The notes under the pieces were generated by a model. It searched no databases. It was not told where the DNA came from and saw only the letters and a list, made by a program, of their open reading frames with translations. From Rhodococcus erythropolis NBRC 15567 (GTDB taxonomy: Bacteria; Actinomycetota; Actinomycetes; Mycobacteriales; Mycobacteriaceae), in the NCBI RefSeq assembly GCF_001552595.1, contig NZ_BCRM01000024.1, positions 57,678 to 121,677 of the forward strand: a DNA stretch of 64,000 nucleotides, written 5' to 3'. The translations under genes were made by a program, and so were the position numbers. Shown here piece after piece: positions 38,834 through 47,621 of this stretch. How positions within the stretch are numbered: the first letter of the stretch is position 1; every line of letters begins with the position of its first letter.

Positions 38834-39970
38834 CTAGGACGGTTTGACCGACTTCATCACGATGAACTTGGCGTTCTTCGCCATCGCCTCGCTCGGACCC
38901 ACCGCGGCTTTCAGCGGTTCGCGATACCCCAGATGCGCGTTGTGAACAGTCCACAACTCCCCACCCGGACGCAGGACACGGCCGGCAGCTTCGAACATCT
39001 TGAGTGCTCCGCCGGTGTGCACCGCCGCGCCGACGTGGAACGGCGGGTTCAACAGAACCAGATCGGCACTCGCACTGGGCAACGAACTCACGGCGTCGTC
39101 GCGCAGGCCGCTCACCCGATCGCCGACGCCGTTTGCAGTTGCGGTCGCCAGAGCCGAAGCGACGGCTGCCGAGGACTGATCCGTTGCGATCACGTGGACA
39201 TCCGGGAACTTACGCGCGATCGCCGCCGCGAGAATGCCGCTGCCACAACCCAGATCGATCACGTCGCTCAGCGGATCGACCGCAATCTTTCCGAGGTTCT
39301 CCAGGAGCAACCGGGTGCCGATGTCCAGGCTCGCACCGGCAAACACGGCGCCGTGAGCAACGACGTCGAGGTCGAACTCGTCGAGGCGTTCGGTCATCGG
39401 GAACGTGATGGCAACATCGGCCTTCGGTTCCGATGCCTTGAGTACGCGGGACTTCTGACGCCCACGCGAGGCGCTGACGTCGGAAAACGATTCGCCGAGA
39501 ACCTTGTTCATCGCCGGGGTGATGTGCTTGTCACGCCCACCGGCGAAGACACGAACCGCCGGGTCGGCGTGGAGCGCGATCAGCTGAGCGATCTCGGCAA
39601 GTTCAGCGAGGCTGCGCGGCAATTGCATGAGCACGACGCGGGCGCCGCTGAGCAACTCCTCGTCCAGTCCGTGGGAGGTGAAGGCGTCACTGAAACCGAG
39701 TTCGCGCGCATTGTTCGCGAGGGCCATCTCTCCGGTGAGCGGATCCTGGTGAACCCGCACGCCGGCGATTCCGTGAACGAGCGCAACACCGGCGGTCAGC
39801 GCACCGTAGTGATCGCCGATCACGACGACGGTGCCCGCCGGTGTCGCGGCAAGAGCATCGGCGGCCTCGTCGAGGATCAGACGATCAGCCGCGTCGACGG
39901 CAAAGAGATTGGGTGCCTCGACATCGGGGAATCGGCGCAGACGATCGAACAGTTCGGGTGTGTCGGACAT
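38834..39970 (-). CDS. Class I SAM-dependent methyltransferase, RsmC/RlmG type
   Basis: 378-residue protein with a degenerate N-terminal half and a C-terminal methyltransferase domain: SAM-binding VIDLGCGSGILAAAIAR, then the NPPF catalytic motif in LVLLNPPFHVGAA. The two-half architecture and NPPF motif match 23S/16S rRNA guanine-N2 methyltransferases (RlmG, RsmC). The RNA target is inferred only. ATG 39970. Stand-alone gene, with 168 bp of low-GC spacer between it and the Bax-inhibitor gene. Confidence 0.87.
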   Translation of the reverse strand: MSDTPELFDRLRRFPDVEAPNLFAVDAADRLILDEAADALAATPAGTVVVIGDHYGALTAGVALVHGIAGVRVHQDPLTGEMALANNARELGFSDAFTSHGLDEELLSGARVVLMQLPRSLAELAEIAQLIALHADPAVRVFAGGRDKHITPAMNKVLGESFSDVSASRGRQKSRVLKASEPKADVAITFPMTERLDEFDLDVVAHGAVFAGASLDIGTRLLLENLGKIAVDPLSDVIDLGCGSGILAAAIARKFPDVHVIATDQSSAAVASALATATANGVGDRVSGLRDDAVSSLPSASADLVLLNPPFHVGAAVHTGGALKMFEAAGRVLRPGGELWTVHNAHLGYREPLKAAVGPSEAMAKNAKFIVMKSVKPS

Positions 39971-40025
39971 GCCACCAGTCTTTCAGGTGAATCAGCTCAA
40001 CACTCAATCCCTGGAAGTGCAGGTG

Positions 40026-40076
40026 ATCAGTTCGACATCCACATCAGTTCGACATCCCCATCAGTTCGACATCCAC
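40026..40076. repeat. 17-bp tandem triplication at the nitroreductase 3' end
   Basis: Three copies of ATCAGTTCGACATCCAC (middle copy with one change) at 40026-40042, 40043-40059 and 40060-40076. The last copy contains the nitroreductase stop codon and final codons, so the 3' end of the gene has been duplicated into the spacer. Confidence 0.85.
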
Positions 40077-40747
40077 TGCACGACGTTGTCGACGGTTTCG
40101 CGTTCGGTGCGGAATCCGTTCACCGGGTGGTCGGTATCGGGGTATCCGAACGAGATCGCGCACACGACCTTGCGAGTGTCGTCGATGCCGAAGTGCTCGT
40201 GAATGAACTTGGAGCTACCCGCGAGCGCCGCCTGCGGAATGGTGGCCACCCCCAGGCTCTGGGCCGCGAGCAGGAAGCTGTTCACGTACAACCCACAGTC
40301 GACAGCGCCGTAGGTGCCCAATGCCTCGTCGGTGGTGATGATCGCGACGTGGGGAGCGCCGAAGAGCTCGAAGTTTTTCATCGTCTGTGCCGCGGAACCG
40401 GCGCGGTCACCGTGCTCGATTCCGACGCTCGAATACAGCGCCATCGCACAGTCGAACCGACGCGACTTGTAGATGCCCTGGTACTCGCGAGGGAACTCGA
40501 AGTCCGACTCCTGGGCGTTGGCCATCACGTACTCACCGAGGCCGGCGCGGAATCGCTCTGTGCCCTCCCCTTCGGTGATCGCAACCTGCCACGGTTGCGT
40601 GTTGCACCACGACGGCGTCTTCTGCGCCAGCCGAAGGATCTCCTCGATCACCTCACGTGGCACCTGACGGTCCTCGTAGGCGCGGCAGCTGATCCGGGCA
40701 TCGAGCAACCCTTCCAGGCTCGTATCCACGACGATGCTCTCGGTCAT
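40061..40747 (-). CDS. Nitroreductase family FMN oxidoreductase
   Basis: 228-residue FMN enzyme with SCRAYEDRQVPREVIEEILRLAQKTPSWCNTQPWQVAI at the N-terminus and the C-terminal FMN-binding segment SFLLAAQSLGVATIPQAALA, then CAISFGYPD. It reduces nitro-aromatics or quinones using NAD(P)H; the physiological substrate is unknown. The operator-like repeat 40 bp upstream suggests inducible control. Confidence 0.92.
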   Translation of the reverse strand: MTESIVVDTSLEGLLDARISCRAYEDRQVPREVIEEILRLAQKTPSWCNTQPWQVAITEGEGTERFRAGLGEYVMANAQESDFEFPREYQGIYKSRRFDCAMALYSSVGIEHGDRAGSAAQTMKNFELFGAPHVAIITTDEALGTYGAVDCGLYVNSFLLAAQSLGVATIPQAALAGSSKFIHEHFGIDDTRKVVCAISFGYPDTDHPVNGFRTERETVDNVVQWMSN

Positions 40748-40787
40748 GTGTTCTCTCCTCGATCAGGCTGCACTACAACACTTCGCA

Positions 40788-40801
40788 CGATAGAACTATC
40801 G
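40788..40801. promoter_or_regulatory. Small inverted-repeat operator upstream of the nitroreductase
   Basis: CGATAG-AA-CTATCG with 6-bp arms (40788-40793, 40796-40801) lies between the F420-dependent oxidoreductase stop and the nitroreductase start, and a related half-site CAATAGT follows. It could be the binding site of a MarR/HxlR-type regulator (inference). Confidence 0.4.
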
Positions 40802-40815
40802 CTTCAACGCAATAG

Positions 40816-41721
40816 TCATCGGGTCACCTTTGCGAAGGCCGACACCAGCTCGCCGAACTCCGATATCGCCGTGTCCGGATCCGGATCAACAGCTGCCAGC
40901 GCGACCAGCACATCGGTAGCACCGGATTCGAGCAGCTGTTCGGCACCGATCATCGTCGCCGGGAGATCGATCGAACCGTCAGCCCCGCGAACAACGGTCA
41001 GTCGCCCACGGACCTGCAATTCCGCTGGATCGCGTCCGAGATCCGCCATGGCCTTCCCGATGACATCGATCCCTTCACGTAGGTCGTCGTCCGCGGCGCC
41101 CATGATCGGAATCCACCCGTCACCCCAGGTTGCGACGCGTCGTACGACGGCTTTGGAGAGCGAACCGGATACCCAGATCGGGATTCCAGCGGCTGGACGG
41201 GGCGCGCAATACACGTCGTCGAACTTCAGACGAGGAGTGTCGATGCTCGCCGGCGCCGAACTCCACAGGGCCCGGCACACAGCGAGAGCGTCGTCGAGCA
41301 ACGGTCCTCGTTTACCGAAGTCCATACCGACCGCGTCGTATTCGCGTTGCTGCCAACCGGTTCCGACGCCAAGGTCGAGGCGGCCACCGGACAGCAGATC
41401 GAGTGTCGCGGCAGTCTTGGCAAGTACCGCTCCCCCGCGAAGCGCCGCGATGACGATTCCGGTCCCCAAGCGAATTGTCTTCGTCTGTCCGGCAACAAAA
41501 GCCAGGACGGTCAGCGGTTCGAGCCAGTTGGCGTCAGGCTCGGTGGGGAACGCCGACCACGTATATGCCGAGTTGTCCGAGCCCATCACCACATGATCGG
41601 TGACGAGGACCCGGTCGAAGCCGGCCGCTTCCGCGCTCTGACAGACCTGCACGAGTTTCCCGTAGGAGTTCTCCGCGAGAGTGGTGCCGAAATTAGGAAC
41701 GTTCAGACTGAAAGTTGTCAT
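40816..41721 (-). CDS. LLM class F420-dependent oxidoreductase (TIGR03619-like)
   Basis: 301-residue luciferase-like TIM-barrel protein. Motifs are MTTFSLNVPNFGTTL, SAEAAGFDRVLVTDH, TIRLGTGIVI and LDLLSGGRLDLGVGTGWQQREYDAVGMDF. Such enzymes use coenzyme F420 for hydride transfer or act as flavin monooxygenases. It starts 3 bp after the stop of the SDR gene, so the two form an operon and may act on the same substrate. Substrate unknown. Confidence 0.9.
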   Translation of the reverse strand: MTTFSLNVPNFGTTLAENSYGKLVQVCQSAEAAGFDRVLVTDHVVMGSDNSAYTWSAFPTEPDANWLEPLTVLAFVAGQTKTIRLGTGIVIAALRGGAVLAKTAATLDLLSGGRLDLGVGTGWQQREYDAVGMDFGKRGPLLDDALAVCRALWSSAPASIDTPRLKFDDVYCAPRPAAGIPIWVSGSLSKAVVRRVATWGDGWIPIMGAADDDLREGIDVIGKAMADLGRDPAELQVRGRLTVVRGADGSIDLPATMIGAEQLLESGATDVLVALAAVDPDPDTAISEFGELVSAFAKVTR

Positions 41722-41724
41722 GTG

Positions 41725-42510
41725 TCAAGCCTTTCGGGGCCGGTTGGTCCAGCCGCCTTCTTCGGTGGGGAACCAGCCGCCGGCAGCGTGCGAGCCGCCG
41801 TCGACGTGGATGACGGTTCCGGTGATGTATCTCGCCAGGTCTGAAGCCAGGAACAGCGCGGGGCCGGCAATGTCGACCGGCTGGCCCGGTCCACCCAGCG
41901 GCGCCCACCCCGGCCACTTGTCCCAGTCGTCGGCAGGGACAATCCTGCGATACGGCACCTGTACCGACTCGATCAGATCCGGGGCAATGGCGTTGACGCG
42001 CACTCCGGTTCGACCGATCTCCACACCAAGACTTCTGGTGAACTGCGTCAGCGCGGCCTTGTATGCCGAGTACATGGTGTGGCCCGGGATCGCTCGATGC
42101 GCCTCCACCGTCGTCAGGTTCACGATCGATCCACCGGCTCCGCGATCGATCATGCCGGGAAGCAGGGCATGGGTCAGGCGCACGACGTGATCGAAATTGA
42201 TGTTGCCCGCCTCGGACCAGAATCCTGGATCCGTACCGGCGAACGCTGTCGGCGGGTTAAGGAAATGACCCACATTGTTCACCAGAACGTCCGGCGCGAA
42301 CTCGGTCAACGCGACGGGGACCTCCTGCGCACGCACGTCGTACTCGAGATGGTTGATCGAACCACCTGCAGCTGAGTCGAATTCGACCTCGCCCAGCGGT
42401 GCCATGTCCACAACCAGAACTGACGCGCCATGCGAGGCAAATGCTCGAACGATCGCTGCGCCGATTCCCTGAGAACCGCCTGTGACCACTGCCTTCTTAC
42501 CCACCAACAT
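41725..42510 (-). CDS. Short-chain dehydrogenase/reductase (SDR)
   Basis: 261-residue SDR. It has MLVGKKAVVTGGSQGIGAAIVRAFASHGA (TGxxxGxG nucleotide site), NNVGHF, the Ser of SIVNLTTVEA region, and catalytic YSAYKAAL. The C-terminal segment DIAGPALFLASDLARYITGTVIHVDGG is typical. ATG 42510 places the Rossmann start correctly; a GTG at 42576 would add 22 residues without an RBS. It is translationally close-coupled to the F420-dependent oxidoreductase. NAD(P)H-dependent alcohol/ketone chemistry is inferred. Confidence 0.88.
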   Translation of the reverse strand: MLVGKKAVVTGGSQGIGAAIVRAFASHGASVLVVDMAPLGEVEFDSAAGGSINHLEYDVRAQEVPVALTEFAPDVLVNNVGHFLNPPTAFAGTDPGFWSEAGNINFDHVVRLTHALLPGMIDRGAGGSIVNLTTVEAHRAIPGHTMYSAYKAALTQFTRSLGVEIGRTGVRVNAIAPDLIESVQVPYRRIVPADDWDKWPGWAPLGGPGQPVDIAGPALFLASDLARYITGTVIHVDGGSHAAGGWFPTEEGGWTNRPRKA

Positions 42511-42622
42511 CGGCCCTGGGAAGTACGCCGATCCGACCACCACGAAGACACCCTTCTGCAGTTCGATGTGAATCACTTCGGCGTACCGTCACACATCGAT
42601 CGCCAAAACGGGCGCAAAGTTC

Positions 42623-45028
42623 TCACTCAGTGGTAGCCGCGACACCCAGCCTGCTCGGACCGCCTGGTCGCTCATTCAAATAGTCCGGAATCTCGGCTGC
42701 CCGTATCGGCATTCCCTCCAAGTACCCCTGGATCACGTCACATCCGCACTCCGTCACTATCGCGCGCTGCCTCTCCGTCTCCACGCCCTCGGCAACGGTG
42801 TCCAGCCCGAGAGATTTGGCAATCGCGATGACGGCTCGCAGGACAGCGAACCTCGAATTCGAGGGATCCGCGTCCAGCGGTGCGACGAACGCCCGATCGA
42901 TCTTCAACCGATCGAGCGGCAGCCGGGCCAAGCTGGCAACCGAGGAGAACCCTGTACCGAAGTCGTCCATCGCAATCGCGATTCCGAGCGCCGAGAGCTG
43001 TACCAACACATCTCGGTCGGCGTCGTCGATGACCAGCGATTCGGTCACCTCGATCTCGAGTCGGCTGGGGTGGAGGTTCACCTCGTTCAGTGTCTGGCGT
43101 ACCGATTCGACGTATCGACTCGAACGCAGTTGCACCTGAGAAACATTGACGGCAACCCGAATGTCCTCCGGCCACGTTGTCGCTGCCGTGCAGGCAGCCC
43201 GCAAAACACCTGCACCGATCGGCACGATCAAGCCAGTTTCCTCGGCGACCGAAATGAAGTCTCCCGGCGAGACGAGACCTGAAGTCGGATGGTTCCAACG
43301 CAGCAGAGCCTCGAACCCGACAACAACTCCCGTCGCGGCTGAAACCTGCGGTTGATAGACCAACTCGAACTCTTCGTCGATCAACGCACGACGAAGATCC
43401 AACAGTGCTCTGGCCCGACCTGTCGCACGATCCCGCAAAGTCGCATCGAAGGCGCGAATCTGGTTCCGACCGCTCTCCTTTGCGTGGTAAAGCGCGAGGT
43501 CCGCAACAATCACCAGGTCTTCGAGGCTGTCGGCGTCGTCGGGCATCGAGCCGTACCCCAGACTGGCACGAATGCGAATCTGGTTGCCGACCAGTGAAAA
43601 TGGTCGTTCGAATGAGTCGAGAATCGTTTGGAATCGTTCCTCAACCTCATCTGCACTCGCGATGTCGTCGAAGGCGGAGTCGTCGAAGGCGGAGTCGTCG
43701 AAGGCGATGGCAAACTCGTCACCCCCCAGTCGCCCACAGATCTCGTTCGATCGCAGAACGCTGTGCAGCCTGCTCGCAACATCGCGAAGCACGTCGTCTC
43801 CGACGTGGTGTCCCAACCGGTCGTTGATCGACTTGAAGTTGTCCAGGTCCAGAATCGCCAACCACACTCTGCGTCCGTCCCGAAGCCTCGACGAGAGCTG
43901 AGAGTTGAAGCTGTACCGATTCTTGAGCCCGGTCAGAGAATCGACTTCCGCCAGTCGCAATATATTTTGACGCTGGTGATAAGAGTGCGTGATATCGGAT
44001 CCGACACCGCGCCACCCGTAGTCCGCCCCGTCGCCGCTGGCGGGGTGACCTGACATCGACCACCAGCGAGTATCGCCCCGTACGACAACTTGCATGGTGA
44101 GGTCCCGAAACGCCGTCCCGGCTTGAAAATTCGCGGTGAGAAGATCAAGGGACTTCCTGCCCGCATCTGTTCGAGATGCGCCGATCCCGATCAGGATCTC
44201 GTGCATGGTGCGGCCCCGAATCTGCGCTGCGGGTAAACCGACCTGCTCGGCAAATCGGTACGACACGGTACTGGCGATACCGCGCGAATCGGTTTCCCAG
44301 AGCCAATCCTGTGCTCCGTCTTCGAGATCGTTGAGCAACAATTCGACGAGATCTCGTTCGTCCTCGGCTACGAGTTCGGCGCGTAGCCGTCTCTCGAAGA
44401 GGTTGGCCAACAGCAAAGTTCCGCTGTAGAGCGAACCCACGAAGATGACCAGCACCCCGATCAGCACGAAACGCGATGTGCCCGGTTCCGTCCAGAACGC
44501 CCCGGCCAGCCCGACTCCCACCAGGCTGATCCAGACGACAGTGATTCCGCGAAACATCATGGTGGGAAACACGCCGACCGCGATCCCACCGATCAAGGTC
44601 GAGCTCAGTACCAATTCGTCACCAGGATCGAGCATCGGAAAGAGAACGAGAGCCAAGCATGCCAGGAGCACTCCCCAGACAATGATTTCGACTGTGAGCA
44701 CCACCAATTCGGTGGTCTGGGACTCTGAGACTCCCATACGCGAGCGCCGGAGCCAATAGACACTGAACCCAGCGCTCGACAACAGCATGACACTCGACCA
44801 GGCGAAGCTGAACCATCCGGCATCCACCGGCAGGAGCACCACGATCGCTGACAACGCAACCGCTGCAGTCAGAAACGACCACGGAAGTACGCGCGCGGTG
44901 AACCGCAGGCGTCGATCGAGTAAGCGGCGGCGATCGTAATCCGAGAGGTGTTGTTCCGTGCCGCTGCGACCGAGCTTGCGCACAGACGTCTCGACACGAC
45001 GCCTACGGAGTACCGCCGGGTCATCCAC
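42623..45028 (-). CDS. Membrane GGDEF-EAL protein (c-di-GMP cyclase/phosphodiesterase)
   Basis: 801-residue second-messenger enzyme. N-terminal ~210 residues hold several transmembrane helices, followed by a coiled linker and a PAS-like region (about 235-345). The GGDEF domain has an intact active site RLGGDEFAIAFDD and an I-site-like RSNE. The EAL domain keeps EALLRW, NVSQVQL, EVTES, DDFGTG, LKIDR, AEGVE and QGY, so phosphodiesterase activity is plausible. A 5-residue FDDSA repeat follows the GGDEF motif. The start GTG overlaps the upstream paralogue's stop by 8 bp. Confidence 0.95.
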   Translation of the reverse strand: MDDPAVLRRRRVETSVRKLGRSGTEQHLSDYDRRRLLDRRLRFTARVLPWSFLTAAVALSAIVVLLPVDAGWFSFAWSSVMLLSSAGFSVYWLRRSRMGVSESQTTELVVLTVEIIVWGVLLACLALVLFPMLDPGDELVLSSTLIGGIAVGVFPTMMFRGITVVWISLVGVGLAGAFWTEPGTSRFVLIGVLVIFVGSLYSGTLLLANLFERRLRAELVAEDERDLVELLLNDLEDGAQDWLWETDSRGIASTVSYRFAEQVGLPAAQIRGRTMHEILIGIGASRTDAGRKSLDLLTANFQAGTAFRDLTMQVVVRGDTRWWSMSGHPASGDGADYGWRGVGSDITHSYHQRQNILRLAEVDSLTGLKNRYSFNSQLSSRLRDGRRVWLAILDLDNFKSINDRLGHHVGDDVLRDVASRLHSVLRSNEICGRLGGDEFAIAFDDSAFDDSAFDDIASADEVEERFQTILDSFERPFSLVGNQIRIRASLGYGSMPDDADSLEDLVIVADLALYHAKESGRNQIRAFDATLRDRATGRARALLDLRRALIDEEFELVYQPQVSAATGVVVGFEALLRWNHPTSGLVSPGDFISVAEETGLIVPIGAGVLRAACTAATTWPEDIRVAVNVSQVQLRSSRYVESVRQTLNEVNLHPSRLEIEVTESLVIDDADRDVLVQLSALGIAIAMDDFGTGFSSVASLARLPLDRLKIDRAFVAPLDADPSNSRFAVLRAVIAIAKSLGLDTVAEGVETERQRAIVTECGCDVIQGYLEGMPIRAAEIPDYLNERPGGPSRLGVAATTE
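43664..43707 (-). repeat. 15-bp tandem repeat inside the GGDEF domain
   Basis: Three in-frame copies of a 15-bp unit (43664-43678, 43679-43693, 43694-43707, the last imperfect) encode FDDSAFDDSAFDDIA just after the GGDEF motif. The expansion is in-frame and can change loop length without breaking the gene. Confidence 0.9.
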
Positions 45029-47327
45029 GTCGGCCTGCTACCGCCGCTGCGACCGCGTCGACCGACATGACCCCGCCGGCGATGTATCCCTGAACAGTCC
45101 TCACCCCTGCAGCGGCCACGGACTTCAAGTCCTCCTCACCGTCGACTCCTGAGACGACGACCTCCATTCCCAGCGCGTCGACCAGATCCACGACAGCTTC
45201 GAGAATCGGCCGTCCACCAGGCGCTGCACCCGAAATGGAGCGTTCTATCCGGACTCTGGTGAACGGAAGGCCGGACAGTGATGCGAGCGAGGAGAATCCG
45301 GCACCGAACTCGTCCACGGTCAGCGCGATTCCCATGTCCGCGATCGCGTGCAATGCAGACTTGGACTCGTCGGTGATCGCCGAGGATTCGTTGAGTTGGA
45401 GCTCGAGCTGATGTGCGCTGGCGTCCGATCGTCGAAGCGAATCACCTATCGAGTCGACAAAGGAATCCGATTCGAGCTGACGCGTCGATACCGCGACGGC
45501 TACCCGCAGGTGATCAGGAAGACGCGACGCCGCCTCGCACGCCAGCTCGAAGACGGTCGTTCCTAGTGAATAAGCCAAACCGGTGTCGTCTGCGACGCTC
45601 ATGAATTCGGCGGACGTCACAGCTCCGAGGCGGGCGTTGTGCCAGACCACGCGGACCTCCACGGCCACGATCTCGCGCGAGAGCACGTCGATCCTGGGCA
45701 GCAGCACGAGTTCGAGGTCCTTCTCCGCGACGGTGTTTCCCAGATCTTCGAGTAGGCGGGCCCGCCGATCGGCCACGGACTTCATCGAGTCTCGATATTC
45801 ACGCACGGCCCCGCGCCCGGATTCCTTTGCCGCGAACAACGCGAGGTCCGCAGCGCCCATCATTTCGTCGGCGGAGGACGGCAGTTCGGCGGGGAGGTAG
45901 TACCCGATGCTGCATCCGATCTCCAACCGCGTGCCGGCCACTGTGATCGGCTCATGCAGAGTTTCGATGTAGCGGCCGAGCAGAGTACGAACTTGCGAAC
46001 TGTCACCTACATCGGTGAAAAGAATCGCGAACTCGTCTCCACCCAGACGTGCGAACAGCTGTGACATCCCGCCGGCCTCGGACAGGCGATCCGCGACCTC
46101 TCGCAGAACCGCGTCGCCAACGGTGTGCCCCAGTGTGTCGTTGACCGATTTGAAGTTGTCGAGGTCGAGCATCGCCAACGCGAGACCACTTTCGATTGTG
46201 TACGGATCACGCAGCAGTCGCTCGAGCTCGGTCCAGAAGCTGTGCCGGTTCGGCATGCCGGTGAGTGCGTCCACCCGACCCATCCGCACGATCTCGTCAC
46301 TCTGCAGTTTCACTTCCGTGACGTCGGAACCGACTCCCCGCCAGACGAACTCGTCAGGCGTGCGGCCGGGGCGCGGGCGTCCGGAGATCTGCCACCACCG
46401 GATTTCACCGTGCACTCGGACCGGAACGAGCACGTCGACGAATGCGGTCTTCGTGTGGCGGGCTTTCTGCAACTCCATGAGCGCATCGATTCCGCCGGGG
46501 ATCCGTAGGGTGCCCAACTCCATGAACAGGTCCTGCCACGCCGTTCCCTGCAACTCGGTGGAGTCCAGCCCCGCTTCGACCGCGAGCCGCGTCGGGATTC
46601 GGTTGAACTTGCCTTTCTGGTCCGTCTCCCACACGAAGTCTCCCGCGTTGCCTTCGAAATCTTCGAGAAGCATCTGCACAACCGATCGTTCCGACGCGGC
46701 GCTCAATTCAGCTCGGTAGCGAGATTCCAGGTTGCCCGAGACCACTATCGTGCCGCCGATCAGAGCTGCGCCGTAGGCGATCATTCCAATGAGAATTCGT
46801 TCGAACTCGGGCCCCGGTTGAAGCCAGAATGCCACCCCGAGGATGACCATATTGGACAGGATCCAGGTGACCCCCACCATCCGCAACATCGCGGTGGCCA
46901 CGGCTCCGGCACCGGTGATGGATGTGGTGACCGCTATCAGGATCAGGTCGCCGGAATCGTCCAGGATCGGGTACAGGACCAGGGCGAGCGAGGAATACAG
47001 GATCCCGACTACAGCAAATTCGACGATGAGAAACGCGTAGGACATCCGGTACGTGGGTGCGATCAGGTTGAAATGAATGGCGAGACCGACGCACATCCCC
47101 ACCAACCCGATCACTCCGGACAGGAATGGCCACAGGCGCGGCAACGGTCCGCTGTCCGGCGGAATCACATACAACGTCAGCCCGAGTGTGACGACGAGGT
47201 GGACAGCAGCGGCCCACGGCAGCACGCCGAAGGTGACGGCTATCTGCTCACGAGTGACGTCATCGCGCTGCGCGGGCGTCAATCTTTCTCTCTGGTGGGG
47301 TTGCAGACGAGACAGGACCGACATCAC
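45021..47327 (-). CDS. Membrane GGDEF protein with degenerate EAL domain
   Basis: 768-residue paralogue of the downstream protein. N-terminal membrane region of several helices (residues ~30-200), PAS-like region, and an intact GGDEF motif (RLGGDEFAILFTDV) without a clear RxxD inhibitory site. The C-terminal EAL-like domain has lost most catalytic residues: EAL reads EVRVVW, NVS reads AVS, DDFGTG reads DEFGAG, KID reads RIE, AEGVE reads SGVDG. It may be a cyclase with a c-di-GMP-sensing or structural EAL remnant. The stop overlaps the start of the second protein, so both are co-translated. Confidence 0.93.
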   Translation of the reverse strand: MMSVLSRLQPHQRERLTPAQRDDVTREQIAVTFGVLPWAAAVHLVVTLGLTLYVIPPDSGPLPRLWPFLSGVIGLVGMCVGLAIHFNLIAPTYRMSYAFLIVEFAVVGILYSSLALVLYPILDDSGDLILIAVTTSITGAGAVATAMLRMVGVTWILSNMVILGVAFWLQPGPEFERILIGMIAYGAALIGGTIVVSGNLESRYRAELSAASERSVVQMLLEDFEGNAGDFVWETDQKGKFNRIPTRLAVEAGLDSTELQGTAWQDLFMELGTLRIPGGIDALMELQKARHTKTAFVDVLVPVRVHGEIRWWQISGRPRPGRTPDEFVWRGVGSDVTEVKLQSDEIVRMGRVDALTGMPNRHSFWTELERLLRDPYTIESGLALAMLDLDNFKSVNDTLGHTVGDAVLREVADRLSEAGGMSQLFARLGGDEFAILFTDVGDSSQVRTLLGRYIETLHEPITVAGTRLEIGCSIGYYLPAELPSSADEMMGAADLALFAAKESGRGAVREYRDSMKSVADRRARLLEDLGNTVAEKDLELVLLPRIDVLSREIVAVEVRVVWHNARLGAVTSAEFMSVADDTGLAYSLGTTVFELACEAASRLPDHLRVAVAVSTRQLESDSFVDSIGDSLRRSDASAHQLELQLNESSAITDESKSALHAIADMGIALTVDEFGAGFSSLASLSGLPFTRVRIERSISGAAPGGRPILEAVVDLVDALGMEVVVSGVDGEEDLKSVAAAGVRTVQGYIAGGVMSVDAVAAAVAGRRG

Positions 47328-47621
47328 TTACCTCCCGCTCCCACGACTCAATTCGAATCGGACGTCCGACTCAGCAATTCTCTCGTAATTAAGCACTGCG
47401 CTGCCAACCAGTACGTCCGACCTATTTCGGAGTCAGGTCTGCCCACAGACACAGTAATCAGCAAACTACTGGTCTGCCGGTAGTTGGTGCGGCAAGTTTG
47501 ATGCGGATGGGTTGAAATCAGACATGAGGGACAATGGCCGGAGATCGCCGATCACGTCGGTGGAGATTCCTCGACGGGTAACACGATCGGACTCATTCGA
47601 GTTCAGACAAGGACTATCACG
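47328..47621. other. Divergent intergenic region with a hairpin (GGDEF gene / terD)
   Basis: 294-bp spacer with no credible gene. It contains an inverted repeat AACTACTGG(47464-47472)/CCGGTAGTT(47477-47485), loop TCTG, without a T-run, which could be an operator. terD is preceded by AAGGACTATCACG just before its ATG. Confidence 0.4.

Noticed and set aside
38228..41596. 1122-codon plus-strand ORF across the Bax-inhibitor, methyltransferase, nitroreductase and F420-dependent oxidoreductase genes
   Set aside because: It is antisense to four conserved minus-strand genes, has no RBS or known domains, and arises from the strong GC3 bias that keeps complementary frames open.
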